NCBI GenBank assembly: GCA_900552295.1
Contig: URZB01000017.1
Location: 1 to 13,080, forward strand
Source: an uncultured Collinsella sp.
GTDB taxonomy: Bacteria; Actinomycetota; Coriobacteriia; Coriobacteriales; Coriobacteriaceae
DNA length: 13,080 nucleotides
Reading direction: 5' to 3'
Shown here: piece by piece, positions 5,518-11,978 of the stretch
How the letters are laid out: each line of letters begins with the position of its first letter
How positions within the stretch are numbered: position 1 is the first letter of the stretch
Program-made: the position numbers and the translations under genes
Notes under the pieces: generated by a model
The model's input: the letters and a program-made list of their open reading frames with translations, nothing else
Told to the model about the DNA's origin: nothing
Database searches by the model: none

Positions 5518-7467
5518 TTACATCTCGCAGGCGACCTTGTAGCCGTCGCCGATGGCATCGCGGATGTTACCGCACTTGTTGGCATCGCCCAGCACGTGAG
5601 CGGCAACGCCAGCAGCGGCGAGGTCATCAGCCAGCTTGGTATTGGGACGATAGCCCATGGCAAGCACCAGCGTATCGGCACCGGTGATGGTGTGGACCTC
5701 GCCGTCCTTCTCGTAACTGATGGTGTCCTCGGTGATCTCGGTCACCTTGGCCTCGGTCAGCACGTGGACGCCCTTGGAGAGCATGCGCGTGATGAGCACC
5801 GCGCGACCGGCACCGCCCTCGTTGGCGGCGAGCGTCTTGGTCATCTCGATGACGGTGACATCGCGGTTGGCCGGCGACAGGTCGTTGACCAGCGGAGCCA
5901 GATAATCGGCCGTCTCGCAGCCAACGGTGCCGCCGCCCACGATGACGATCTTCTTACCCGGGAAAGCCTTGCCACCCAGCAGGTCGTCGGCCGTCATAAC
6001 CTGCTTAAAGCCCTGCATGAAGGCCGGGGCGATGGGCTCGGCGCCATAAGCCAGGACGACCTCGTAGCCCGCGTAGTCACGCTGAATGTCCTCGGCCGAA
6101 AGCTCGGTACCAAAGATGCACTTCACGCCCGCCTCAGCAAGACGGCGATACTGGTACTTGATCACGCGGGTGAGTTCCTGCTTTGCCGGCGGAACAGCCG
6201 CGATGCGCATCTCGCCGCCCGGCTCGTCCTGCTTATCCACGAGCACCACGTTGTGGCCGCGCTTGGCGGCAATGTAGGCTGCCTCCATGCCCGCAGGACC
6301 GGCACCCACAACCAGCACGTTCTTAGCCTCGGCGGCAGGCTCGTAGCCAGCCTCGTCGCGCTCCACGTCCGGGTTGACAGTGCAGGAGATGCGCTTGCCA
6401 AACATAATGCCGTTCAGGCAGCGCAGGCAGCCAATGCAGGGGCGGATGTCGTCGGCGTTGCCGGCAGCGGCCTTGTTGCAGAACTCGGCATCGCACAGAT
6501 TGGCGCGGCCCATCATGCAGATGTCGGCGGCGCCGTCCTCGATCAGCTCCTCGGCAATCCAGGCCTCGTTGATGCGACCGACCGTGGCGACAGGAATGTT
6601 GACGTGCTTCTTAATCTCGCGCGAGCAGGCGGCGTGCGAGGCCTGCTGCGTACCGGCGGCGGGAATCGCGGAGCCGCGCTTGATGGTGGTACCGCCCGAC
6701 ACGTGAATCATGTCGACGCCGGCCTTCTCCAGGCGACGTGAAACGTAGACCATGTCGTTGAGGGTCAGGCCGCCATCGGTGTACTCATCGCCCGAGATGC
6801 GGACGTCGATGATAAAGTCCTTGCCGCAGCGCTCGCGAATCTCGGCAATGACCTCGAGCAGGAAGCGCATGCGAGCGTCGAGCGAGCCGCCGTACTCATC
6901 GGTACGCTTGTTGTAGAGCGGGGTCAAAAAGCCGCCGAGCATGCCGTGGGCGTGCGCCGCATGGACCTCGACGCCATCGACGCCAGCCTTCTGCATACGC
7001 ACGGCTGCGTCGCCAAACTGATGCGTGAGCTCGTGAATCTCATCGACCGTGATAGGACGCGGTGCCTCGCGGGCATAGGACGGTCCCACGAAGGACGGAG
7101 CGATCAGGCGCGGCGTGCCCGGAATGTTAAAGGCCATGTAGGCGGGGTGGAAGAGCTGCGGCATGATCTTGCAGCCGTACTCGTGGACGGCCGCGGCGAG
7201 CTTTTCCCAACCGGGGATAAACGTGTCGTCGTAGCAGCACATGTCACCCGGCAGATAGGTATAGGTGGGCTCGACCGTCACGACCTCGGTAATGATGAGG
7301 CCAACGCCGCCCTTGGCACGGGCACGATAATGATCGACCAAGTCGTCGGTCACATAGCCATGATCGGCCAGGTTCGTGGATACCGGCGGCATAAAGACGC
7401 GGTTCTTGACCTCGGTCGTACCGACCTTGATCGGGCTAAAGAGCATCGGGTAGGCGGATGACTCCAT
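5518..7467 (-). CDS. Old-Yellow-Enzyme/TMADH-type FMN/[4Fe-4S]/FAD oxidoreductase (BaiCD/FadH-like)
   Basis: A 649-residue protein with the three-part layout of 2,4-dienoyl-CoA reductase FadH, BaiCD and trimethylamine dehydrogenase. An FMN TIM barrel spans about 1-340, with VEVHAAHAHG (167-175) and NKRTDEYGGS at the active site. Cys344, 347, 350 and 362 are the [4Fe-4S] ligands with TMADH-like spacing. An FAD/NAD(P) module follows, with GAGPAG (388-393) and GGGTVG (511-516). Such enzymes reduce activated C=C bonds with NAD(P)H or oxidise amines. ATG 7467 is chosen because AAGGAAG lies 5 nt upstream and MLFSPIKVGTTEVKNR is the normal family N-terminus; an upstream in-frame ATG at 7554 adds a 29-residue stretch unlike the family. 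No signal peptide. The substrate is unknown; a steroid/bile-acid, enoate or unsaturated-sugar role are all possible. It is last in the minus-strand series, before a bidirectional terminator. Confidence 0.9.
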   Translation of the reverse strand: MESSAYPMLFSPIKVGTTEVKNRVFMPPVSTNLADHGYVTDDLVDHYRARAKGGVGLIITEVVTVEPTYTYLPGDMCCYDDTFIPGWEKLAAAVHEYGCKIMPQLFHPAYMAFNIPGTPRLIAPSFVGPSYAREAPRPITVDEIHELTHQFGDAAVRMQKAGVDGVEVHAAHAHGMLGGFLTPLYNKRTDEYGGSLDARMRFLLEVIAEIRERCGKDFIIDVRISGDEYTDGGLTLNDMVYVSRRLEKAGVDMIHVSGGTTIKRGSAIPAAGTQQASHAACSREIKKHVNIPVATVGRINEAWIAEELIEDGAADICMMGRANLCDAEFCNKAAAGNADDIRPCIGCLRCLNGIMFGKRISCTVNPDVERDEAGYEPAAEAKNVLVVGAGPAGMEAAYIAAKRGHNVVLVDKQDEPGGEMRIAAVPPAKQELTRVIKYQYRRLAEAGVKCIFGTELSAEDIQRDYAGYEVVLAYGAEPIAPAFMQGFKQVMTADDLLGGKAFPGKKIVIVGGGTVGCETADYLAPLVNDLSPANRDVTVIEMTKTLAANEGGAGRAVLITRMLSKGVHVLTEAKVTEITEDTISYEKDGEVHTITGADTLVLAMGYRPNTKLADDLAAAGVAAHVLGDANKCGNIRDAIGDGYKVACEM

Positions 7468-7580
7468 ACAGGCTTCCTTTCGTTTGAGCCGCTCGGCGGC
7501 AGTTGCTAACGTACCTATCGTATCAGTATCCGCCGCATTCGTACTCGCTCGCACTCCCCACCTTCAATCCCGACCCTCAT

Positions 7581-7652
7581 AAAAAAGTTGTGGTGGAATA
7601 CGGAGTAGATAAGGCCTTTGACAGCCAAAACAGTCCGTATTCCACCGCAACT
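7581..7652 (-). terminator. 19-bp-arm inverted repeat, copy 2, with T-run: likely terminator of the GltD-like gene
   Basis: Arms 7586-7604 and 7634-7652 pair over 19 positions with one T/G wobble around a 29-nt loop. The outer arm and loop start (GTAGATAAGGCC) resemble copy 1 at 4650-4712, while the inner arm differs on both sides in a compensatory way. Read on the minus strand, the hairpin starts 15 nt after the GltD-like stop and is followed by TTTTTT (7586-7581). It can therefore end that transcript before the downstream flavin oxidoreductase, which would then need its own promoter in 7468-7580; I see no strong one there. Confidence 0.6.
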
Positions 7653-7667
7653 GATGGATGGGATGGG

Positions 7668-8885
7668 TTAGAGGCCCAGGTAGTTAATCATGCCTTCGAC
7701 GGCGAGCTTGGCGCCTGCCACGGCATGAACCACGGTGAGCGGGCCGTTAACCACGTCGCCGGCGGCAAAGACGCCAGGCACGGTGGTCATACCGTACTCG
7801 TCGACCGAAAGAAGGCCGCGATGATCGGTCTCCAGACCGCCCGTCGTAAGCACAAGCTTGTCCTTGGGCACCTGCGAAGCCGCGATCACAACTGTGTCGG
7901 CGGACACATGGTCGAGCTCTTCCTCATAGCCCACCACGTTGTTGTCCTCGTCAAAGATAGCCGTCTCGAACACCGGACCGTTATCATCGATGGCGCAGAT
8001 CGCCTTGCCGCGCACAATCTCGGCACCGTCAAGCTCGGTCAGCTCCACCTCGTCATCGATGGCAGAGATATGGCGCGATCGGGCATACACAGTGACCTTG
8101 CGGGCACCCGAGCGCAGGGCCGTGCGGGCAACATCCATGGCCACATTGCCGGCGCCGATAACCGCCACGTTCTGCCCGATTGCCACGCTCGTGGGATCGA
8201 CCAGATAATCGATACCAAACAGCACGTTGCCGCGCGACTCGCCGGGAATACCCAGCTTTCGAGCTCGCCAGGTACCAGTACCGACAAAGACCGCATCGTA
8301 GCCGTCGCGCAGCAGGTCGTCGATATGCAGCGCGCCACCGATGGTGGTCGAGGGGCGCACGCGCACGCCAAGCGAGCACATCACGTGGCGATACTTTTGC
8401 ACGAGCGCACGGGGCAGGCGGAACTCGGGGATACCGTACTCCAGCACACCGCCGATCTCGGGCCGCTGCTCAAAAACAGTGACGGCGCAACCCAGCTGCG
8501 CCATCTTAATTGCCACGGTAATGCCGGCTGGGCCGGAGCCGACCACAGCGACCTGCTTGCCACACGACGGCGCGGGCGTCCACTCCTTACGATCCAAATA
8601 CGCTGTCGAGATATAGTTCTCGATGCTCGAGAAATGCACCGGCGCGCCCTTGCGGCCCTGGATGCAAGCGCCCTCGCACTGGCCCGAATGATTGCACACC
8701 ATGGAGCAGACCGCGCTCATGGGATTGTTCTGGAACAATAGCTCGCCCGCCTCTTCTAGACGACGCTGTTTGAACAGGTCGATGACCTGCGGAATAGGCG
8801 TCTGAACCGGGCAGCCCTTAATCTGACAGAACGCCCTTTTACAACCTAGGCAACGATTCGCCTCTTCGACAATGTGGATAGCCAC
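7668..8885 (-). CDS. GltD-like NAD(P)H/FAD iron-sulfur oxidoreductase
   Basis: A 405-residue protein resembling the glutamate synthase small subunit and related electron-input modules (NfnB, PreT, SudA). The N-terminus binds two [4Fe-4S] clusters: Cys12/15/20/25 (CLGC-x4-C-x4-C) and Cys60/64/70/74. An FAD-binding GSGPAG is at 116-121 and an NAD(P)-binding GAGNVA at 244-249; the C-terminal GVFAAGDVVNGPLTV is the usual FAD end-motif. It is somewhat shorter than typical GltD (about 450-490). The GTG start at 8885 follows AGGGGAG with a 4-nt gap. No glutamate synthase large subunit is nearby, so a glutamate role is unlikely. It lies between the sugar isomerase and the OYE-type enzyme on the same strand and may supply or take electrons for one of them, but no partner can be proven. 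No signal peptide; cytoplasmic. Confidence 0.88.
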   Translation of the reverse strand: MAIHIVEEANRCLGCKRAFCQIKGCPVQTPIPQVIDLFKQRRLEEAGELLFQNNPMSAVCSMVCNHSGQCEGACIQGRKGAPVHFSSIENYISTAYLDRKEWTPAPSCGKQVAVVGSGPAGITVAIKMAQLGCAVTVFEQRPEIGGVLEYGIPEFRLPRALVQKYRHVMCSLGVRVRPSTTIGGALHIDDLLRDGYDAVFVGTGTWRARKLGIPGESRGNVLFGIDYLVDPTSVAIGQNVAVIGAGNVAMDVARTALRSGARKVTVYARSRHISAIDDEVELTELDGAEIVRGKAICAIDDNGPVFETAIFDEDNNVVGYEEELDHVSADTVVIAASQVPKDKLVLTTGGLETDHRGLLSVDEYGMTTVPGVFAAGDVVNGPLTVVHAVAGAKLAVEGMINYLGL

Positions 8886-8987
8886 GCAACTCCCCTTTTT
8901 GATTCAATCCAATGGGGCGACGATAAAGATCCTTCACCGCTGCCCCAGTCAGGCAAATTTAATCGACCGCCACGGCAAAAGCCGATG
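8886..8987 (-). other. Intergenic gap between isomerase and GltD-like gene
   Basis: This 102-bp stretch holds the GltD-like ribosome binding site. It also has a weak long-loop dyad (TGGGGC near 8912 with GCCCCA near 8942). I see no convincing promoter or terminator, so read-through from the upstream isomerase gene is plausible. Confidence 0.3.
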
Positions 8988-9893
8988 CTACAACTCGCAA
9001 TGCGGAGCCCCGCAGCGAGCGGACATGTGCTCGAGTGTCGCTAGGCAGTCAGCCGCCGTCGACGGCACGCTGTTCTCGACCACACAGGGAATCCCAGGGC
9101 AGGCGGCAGCCGCCCAGGCCACCACGGGCTCAAAGTCATAGCGCCCCGTCTCGCCCACGCCGTGACACACCAGGCGCGAACCCGTACCGTCGCACCAACC
9201 GGCTTTGTCCTCGTTGTCGACGACCTCAAAATCCTTGGCGTGCAGCACGCGAATCTTGCTGCCGCATAAGTAGAGCATGCGCGCTGTGATTTCCTGCGCT
9301 TCGTCAACGACACTGGGGTGCAGCAGCGACACTGGGTCATAGATCACGCCGAGCGACGGGCTCGAGACGCGCTCCAGCACCTCACGGCAGCGATCTGGCG
9401 TATTAACCGTCTCGTTCCAACCGGGCTCGATCAGTATTTGCCCACCCACGGCCTCGGCCCGATCGCAGACGCGTGCAAGCCCGTCTGCAAACGTATCGAG
9501 TGCCTCGTCGGTCATGCGGTCGTCCGCGACGCGGTTCTGCGCATTGGGGCGACCGGTCTCGGTGCCAACCGGGCATCCGCCGAGCATCTGGGCAAAGTTC
9601 AAGCATGCCTCGTACTCGGCAAAGTTATCCATGAGCTGTTGGCGATCGGGCGTCGCCAGATTCTTATAGCAGCCGAGCACGGCGACCGAAACGCCCGCCT
9701 CGTCGAGCACCGCACGCAAATGGTCGGCAAGCTCGCGGGTCAGGCCGCCTCGATCGATTCCCATCGATGCGTAGAGCACCTTGCTCGGCAGCTGAATGCA
9801 CGAAAAGCCCAGCTCTCCCGCCATGCGAATGCGTTCCTCGACGGTTCCCTGCGGAAGGTCGTGCAAACGTACGCCCGGAGTAATAGCCCCCAC
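8988..9893 (-). CDS. Sugar phosphate isomerase/epimerase-like TIM barrel (AP-endonuclease-2 fold)
   Basis: A protein of about 301 residues of the xylose-isomerase-like TIM-barrel superfamily (PF01261 type). The expected metal tetrad is visible: Glu156 (ILIEPGW), Asp186 (VIYDPVS), His218 (VLHAKDF) and Glu273 (CVVENS). GVRLHDLPQGTVEER forms the first strand and helix. Such enzymes isomerise or epimerise ketoses, or act on inositols and sugar acids; the substrate cannot be told here. The start is uncertain: GTG 9893 lies 1 nt after the GH105 stop with AAGGG 11 nt upstream, while GTG 9902 would overlap the GH105 gene but sits only 2 nt from AAGGG. The open frame continues upstream to 10061 inside GH105, but that part is shadow sequence. 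The tight junction argues for translational coupling and a shared pathway with the GH105 enzyme. Confidence 0.85.
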   Translation of the reverse strand: MGAITPGVRLHDLPQGTVEERIRMAGELGFSCIQLPSKVLYASMGIDRGGLTRELADHLRAVLDEAGVSVAVLGCYKNLATPDRQQLMDNFAEYEACLNFAQMLGGCPVGTETGRPNAQNRVADDRMTDEALDTFADGLARVCDRAEAVGGQILIEPGWNETVNTPDRCREVLERVSSPSLGVIYDPVSLLHPSVVDEAQEITARMLYLCGSKIRVLHAKDFEVVDNEDKAGWCDGTGSRLVCHGVGETGRYDFEPVVAWAAAACPGIPCVVENSVPSTAADCLATLEHMSARCGAPHCEL

Positions 9894-9894
9894 G

Positions 9895-11133
9895 TTATTC
9901 ACATCCCTTATGAGCGTTGATGCCCGGGGTGTATCCGCCAAACGGGTCCTCGATGGAGCACACGCCCGAGGGGGCGAGCGGATCGCGCTTACCGGCCAGC
10001 TTGTCGTGATGCATGGTCTCGATATAGGCAAGCACCAGCGGCGCCACACCCTTTGCATCATTTTTGACCACGGGCTCGCTCATGTAGTAATCAAACGTGC
10101 CCTCGCGGTGCGCGGTGTTGCCCAGGCCCGCAACCAGGCAGATGTTGTCGAGCGCCAGCTGCCCGTCATACTCGGACAGGCAGGTCTCGCAGATGCCGTC
10201 GAAGGCGCGACGGCCGTACTGGTAGTAACGCTCGCCCAGCACGCCCAGACGCACGCCCTTCATGATGGCGTTGGCAAAGATGGCGCTGCCCGACTCCTCC
10301 AGGTAGTTGGGGGCGATATTGGGCAGGTTGATGACCTGGTGCCACATGCCGGTCTTCTCGTCCTGATACGGCAGCATGGCGTCGATCAGATCGTGGAACA
10401 TCTTGCGGATCTCGTCCTTCTCGGCCGACATCGAAGGCGGCATAAGCTCCCAGGTGTCGATGAGCGCCATGGCAAACCAGCCCTCGGCGCGCAGCCAGAA
10501 GTTAGCCGAAAGGCCGGTGACCGGGTCGCACCAGAACTGTTTGCGGCTCGCGTCGTAAGCGTGATAGTACAGACCGTTGAGGGGGTTGCGCATCAGGTCA
10601 TGCACAACCTGGAACATATGGAAGCTGTCCGAGCAGGCACGACGGTTGTGGAAGCTCAGCTCATACTGCATGTAGAACGGCTGCGCCATATACATGCCGT
10701 CGAGCCAGATCTGGTTGGGATAGACGGCCTTGTGCCAAAACACGCCCTCTTTGGTACGCGGCTGGGTTTCGAGCTGACGATAGATGGTATCCATGGCGGC
10801 GCGATACTTGGGCTTGCCCACCAGGTCATAGAGCTTGTAGAGGGTCTTGCCCGCATTGACGTTATCGAGGTTGTACTCCTGCGGGTTGTAATGCTTGATG
10901 GTGCCGTCGTCCTGGACAAAGAAATCGATATAGTCGTCGGCAAAGGTCAGGTAGCGCTGCTCGCCCGTGATCTCGTACAGTTCGATGAGCGCCTTGATCA
11001 TGCAGCCGTCGATATAGTTCCAGGTGTTCTCCTTACCGGCACGAATCTTTTCGATATTCCAAGCCGGCGCCTGCGGCGTAGAGGTTTCGATCAACTGCTC
11101 GATATAACGGTCCAGGATTTGATTGCAACCCAT
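9895..11133 (-). CDS. GH105/GH88-type unsaturated uronyl hydrolase (YteR/YesR-like)
   Basis: A 412-residue (alpha/alpha)6-barrel protein. QIWLDGMYMAQPF at 141-153 carries the family catalytic aspartate (Asp145, equivalent to Asp143 of YteR). LDNVNAGKTLYKLY near 89-102 has Asp90, matching the second conserved aspartate. The family hydrates the 4,5 double bond of terminal unsaturated uronates left by polysaccharide lyases, releasing 4-deoxy-5-keto-uronate. The WLDGMYMA form fits GH105 (unsaturated rhamnogalacturonyl hydrolase) better than classic GH88, though substrates vary. ATG 11133 follows AGGGG with a 6-nt gap. There is no signal peptide, so it acts on imported oligomers. It heads a unit with the isomerase, and its product is the expected substrate of the DhuI/DhuD-like pair at 3697-5379. 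LacI-like operators lie directly upstream. Confidence 0.9.
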   Translation of the reverse strand: MGCNQILDRYIEQLIETSTPQAPAWNIEKIRAGKENTWNYIDGCMIKALIELYEITGEQRYLTFADDYIDFFVQDDGTIKHYNPQEYNLDNVNAGKTLYKLYDLVGKPKYRAAMDTIYRQLETQPRTKEGVFWHKAVYPNQIWLDGMYMAQPFYMQYELSFHNRRACSDSFHMFQVVHDLMRNPLNGLYYHAYDASRKQFWCDPVTGLSANFWLRAEGWFAMALIDTWELMPPSMSAEKDEIRKMFHDLIDAMLPYQDEKTGMWHQVINLPNIAPNYLEESGSAIFANAIMKGVRLGVLGERYYQYGRRAFDGICETCLSEYDGQLALDNICLVAGLGNTAHREGTFDYYMSEPVVKNDAKGVAPLVLAYIETMHHDKLAGKRDPLAPSGVCSIEDPFGGYTPGINAHKGCE

Positions 11134-11159
11134 TGCTGTCCCCTCTGACGTTAATGATA

Positions 11160-11181
11160 GGTGAACGTTACCCCTAGTGTA
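11160..11181 (-). promoter_or_regulatory. GH105 promoter -10 and downstream LacI-like operator
   Basis: On the minus strand TACACT (11181-11176) is a possible -10 box; TTCACC at 11206-11201 is a weak -35 candidate with a long 19-bp spacer. GGTGAACGTTACCC at 11160-11173 shares the AACGTT centre and GTGAACGTT core with the sites at 3580 and 11202. It would overlap or follow the transcription start, a position suited to repression. Confidence 0.42.
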
Positions 11182-11188
11182 ACGCGAA

Positions 11189-11226
11189 CGGGGAATATAG
11201 GGTGAACGTTAACCCTATATTCCCCG
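11189..11226. repeat. 38-bp near-perfect palindrome centred on a LacI-like operator
   Basis: The sequence reads the same on both strands over 38 bp, except for one central mismatched pair (11204/11211). Arms of 19 bp run outward from AACGTT (11205-11210) through GGGT/ACCC and TATA-rich steps to CGGGG/CCCCG. It begins 14 bp after the SGNH esterase stop and lies upstream of the GH105 -10 box. There is no T-run, so it is unlikely to be a classic terminator. The centre matches the operator motif; the extension beyond the normal 14-16 bp operator is unexplained. Confidence 0.7.
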
Positions 11227-11240
11227 CAAACGGCAGACTT

Positions 11241-11909
11241 TTAGCGGCAAACGGCGGTGAGACCCGCGGCGATGCGATGCGCCAGGCGCTCATAGCCGGC
11301 AGGACTGTAATGCAGACCGTCCGGCATATAGAGCTCGCGGTGCTCCGGCAAAAACGGGCTGATGCCGCTTTGCGCATACAGGTCAATCACCGGCACGGAG
11401 TAGCGGTCGCAGACTTCAAGCATCGCTCGCACGTAGGCGGCCTGCGTCAACCCCAGGTGGTTGAGCTCGTCGCTTGCCGGGATATCCTTCTCGTGCTTAC
11501 CACTCGTCTTGCATGGCGTCATAAACACGAGCTTTGCCTGAGGTGAGCGCGCCGTGATGGTTCGGATCAGATAGTCGACCGCACCATAGAACTCATGCAC
11601 ATCGGTGCTGCCCAACTCGCCAAGCGGCACGTTGCGGCTAAAGTCGTTAACGCCGCCAAAGACAACATAGACATCGGCCGCATCGTCGATGCCGTCCAAG
11701 CGCTCGACAAATGAATCGCTGCGGTCGGCCTTGATGGCGATACGCGAACCCTTGATGCCAAAGTTCTCGACGACTGCACCTCCCAGCAACGCGCCCAGAT
11801 GCGAAGTCCAAGAGATGTCGTTGCCGCCTGCGCCGCATCCGTTATCCCCCCATGTGGTCGAATCGCCAAAGCAGCAAATGGTCGATTCACTCAAGTTCTT
11901 CGTTTCCAT
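11241..11909 (-). CDS. SGNH/GDSL-family hydrolase (probable carbohydrate O-deacetylase)
   Basis: A 222-residue SGNH hydrolase. Block I is CCFGDSTTWG with nucleophile Ser17, block II Gly54, block III GGVND with Gly86 and Asn88, and block V PDGLH with Asp197 and His200, so the full catalytic set is present. Small SGNH enzymes in polysaccharide loci usually remove acetyl groups from xylan, pectin or oligosaccharides; lipase or other esterase activity cannot be excluded. ATG 11909 is chosen because AGGAG lies 6 nt upstream; an upstream in-frame ATG at 11969 lacks this and adds 20 untypical residues. No signal peptide, so a cytoplasmic role on imported oligomers is likely. It follows the alpha/beta hydrolase gene by 69 bp and probably shares its transcript. 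Confidence 0.87.
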   Translation of the reverse strand: METKNLSESTICCFGDSTTWGDNGCGAGGNDISWTSHLGALLGGAVVENFGIKGSRIAIKADRSDSFVERLDGIDDAADVYVVFGGVNDFSRNVPLGELGSTDVHEFYGAVDYLIRTITARSPQAKLVFMTPCKTSGKHEKDIPASDELNHLGLTQAAYVRAMLEVCDRYSVPVIDLYAQSGISPFLPEHRELYMPDGLHYSPAGYERLAHRIAAGLTAVCR

Positions 11910-11944
11910 AATCTTCTCCTCATCCGCCCATTGGCGGCCATACA

Positions 11945-11954
11945 GGTACGTACC
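11945..11954. promoter_or_regulatory. Short perfect palindrome upstream of the SGNH gene
   Basis: GGTACGTACC is a 10-bp perfect palindrome in the 69-bp gap between the alpha/beta hydrolase and SGNH genes. It differs from the AACGTT sites by its TACGTA centre and might be another operator. At this length chance is a fair explanation. Confidence 0.2.
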
Positions 11955-11978
11955 GTTTATTTGCAGCATGCCGAGGGG

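Noticed and set aside
4650..7652. Paired inverted repeats as ends of a composite transposon or invertible segment
   Set aside because: There is no transposase or recombinase between them. Each copy is a complete hairpin with its own two arms, so they look like independent intergenic elements.
5461..8741. Plus-strand open frames of about 410-430 codons opposite the two flavin oxidoreductases
   Set aside because: They mirror conserved minus-strand genes, have Ala/Gly/His/Val-rich sequence without domains, and lack ribosome binding sites.
7668..8885. Glutamate synthase small subunit as a functional name
   Set aside because: The domain layout fits, but no large subunit is nearby and the family includes many other electron-transfer partners, so only GltD-like is justified.
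9796..11148. 450-codon plus-strand open frame opposite the GH105 gene
   Set aside because: Antisense shadow of a gene with catalytic motifs; the translation is repetitive in Val/Leu/His/Asp and unlike any family I know.
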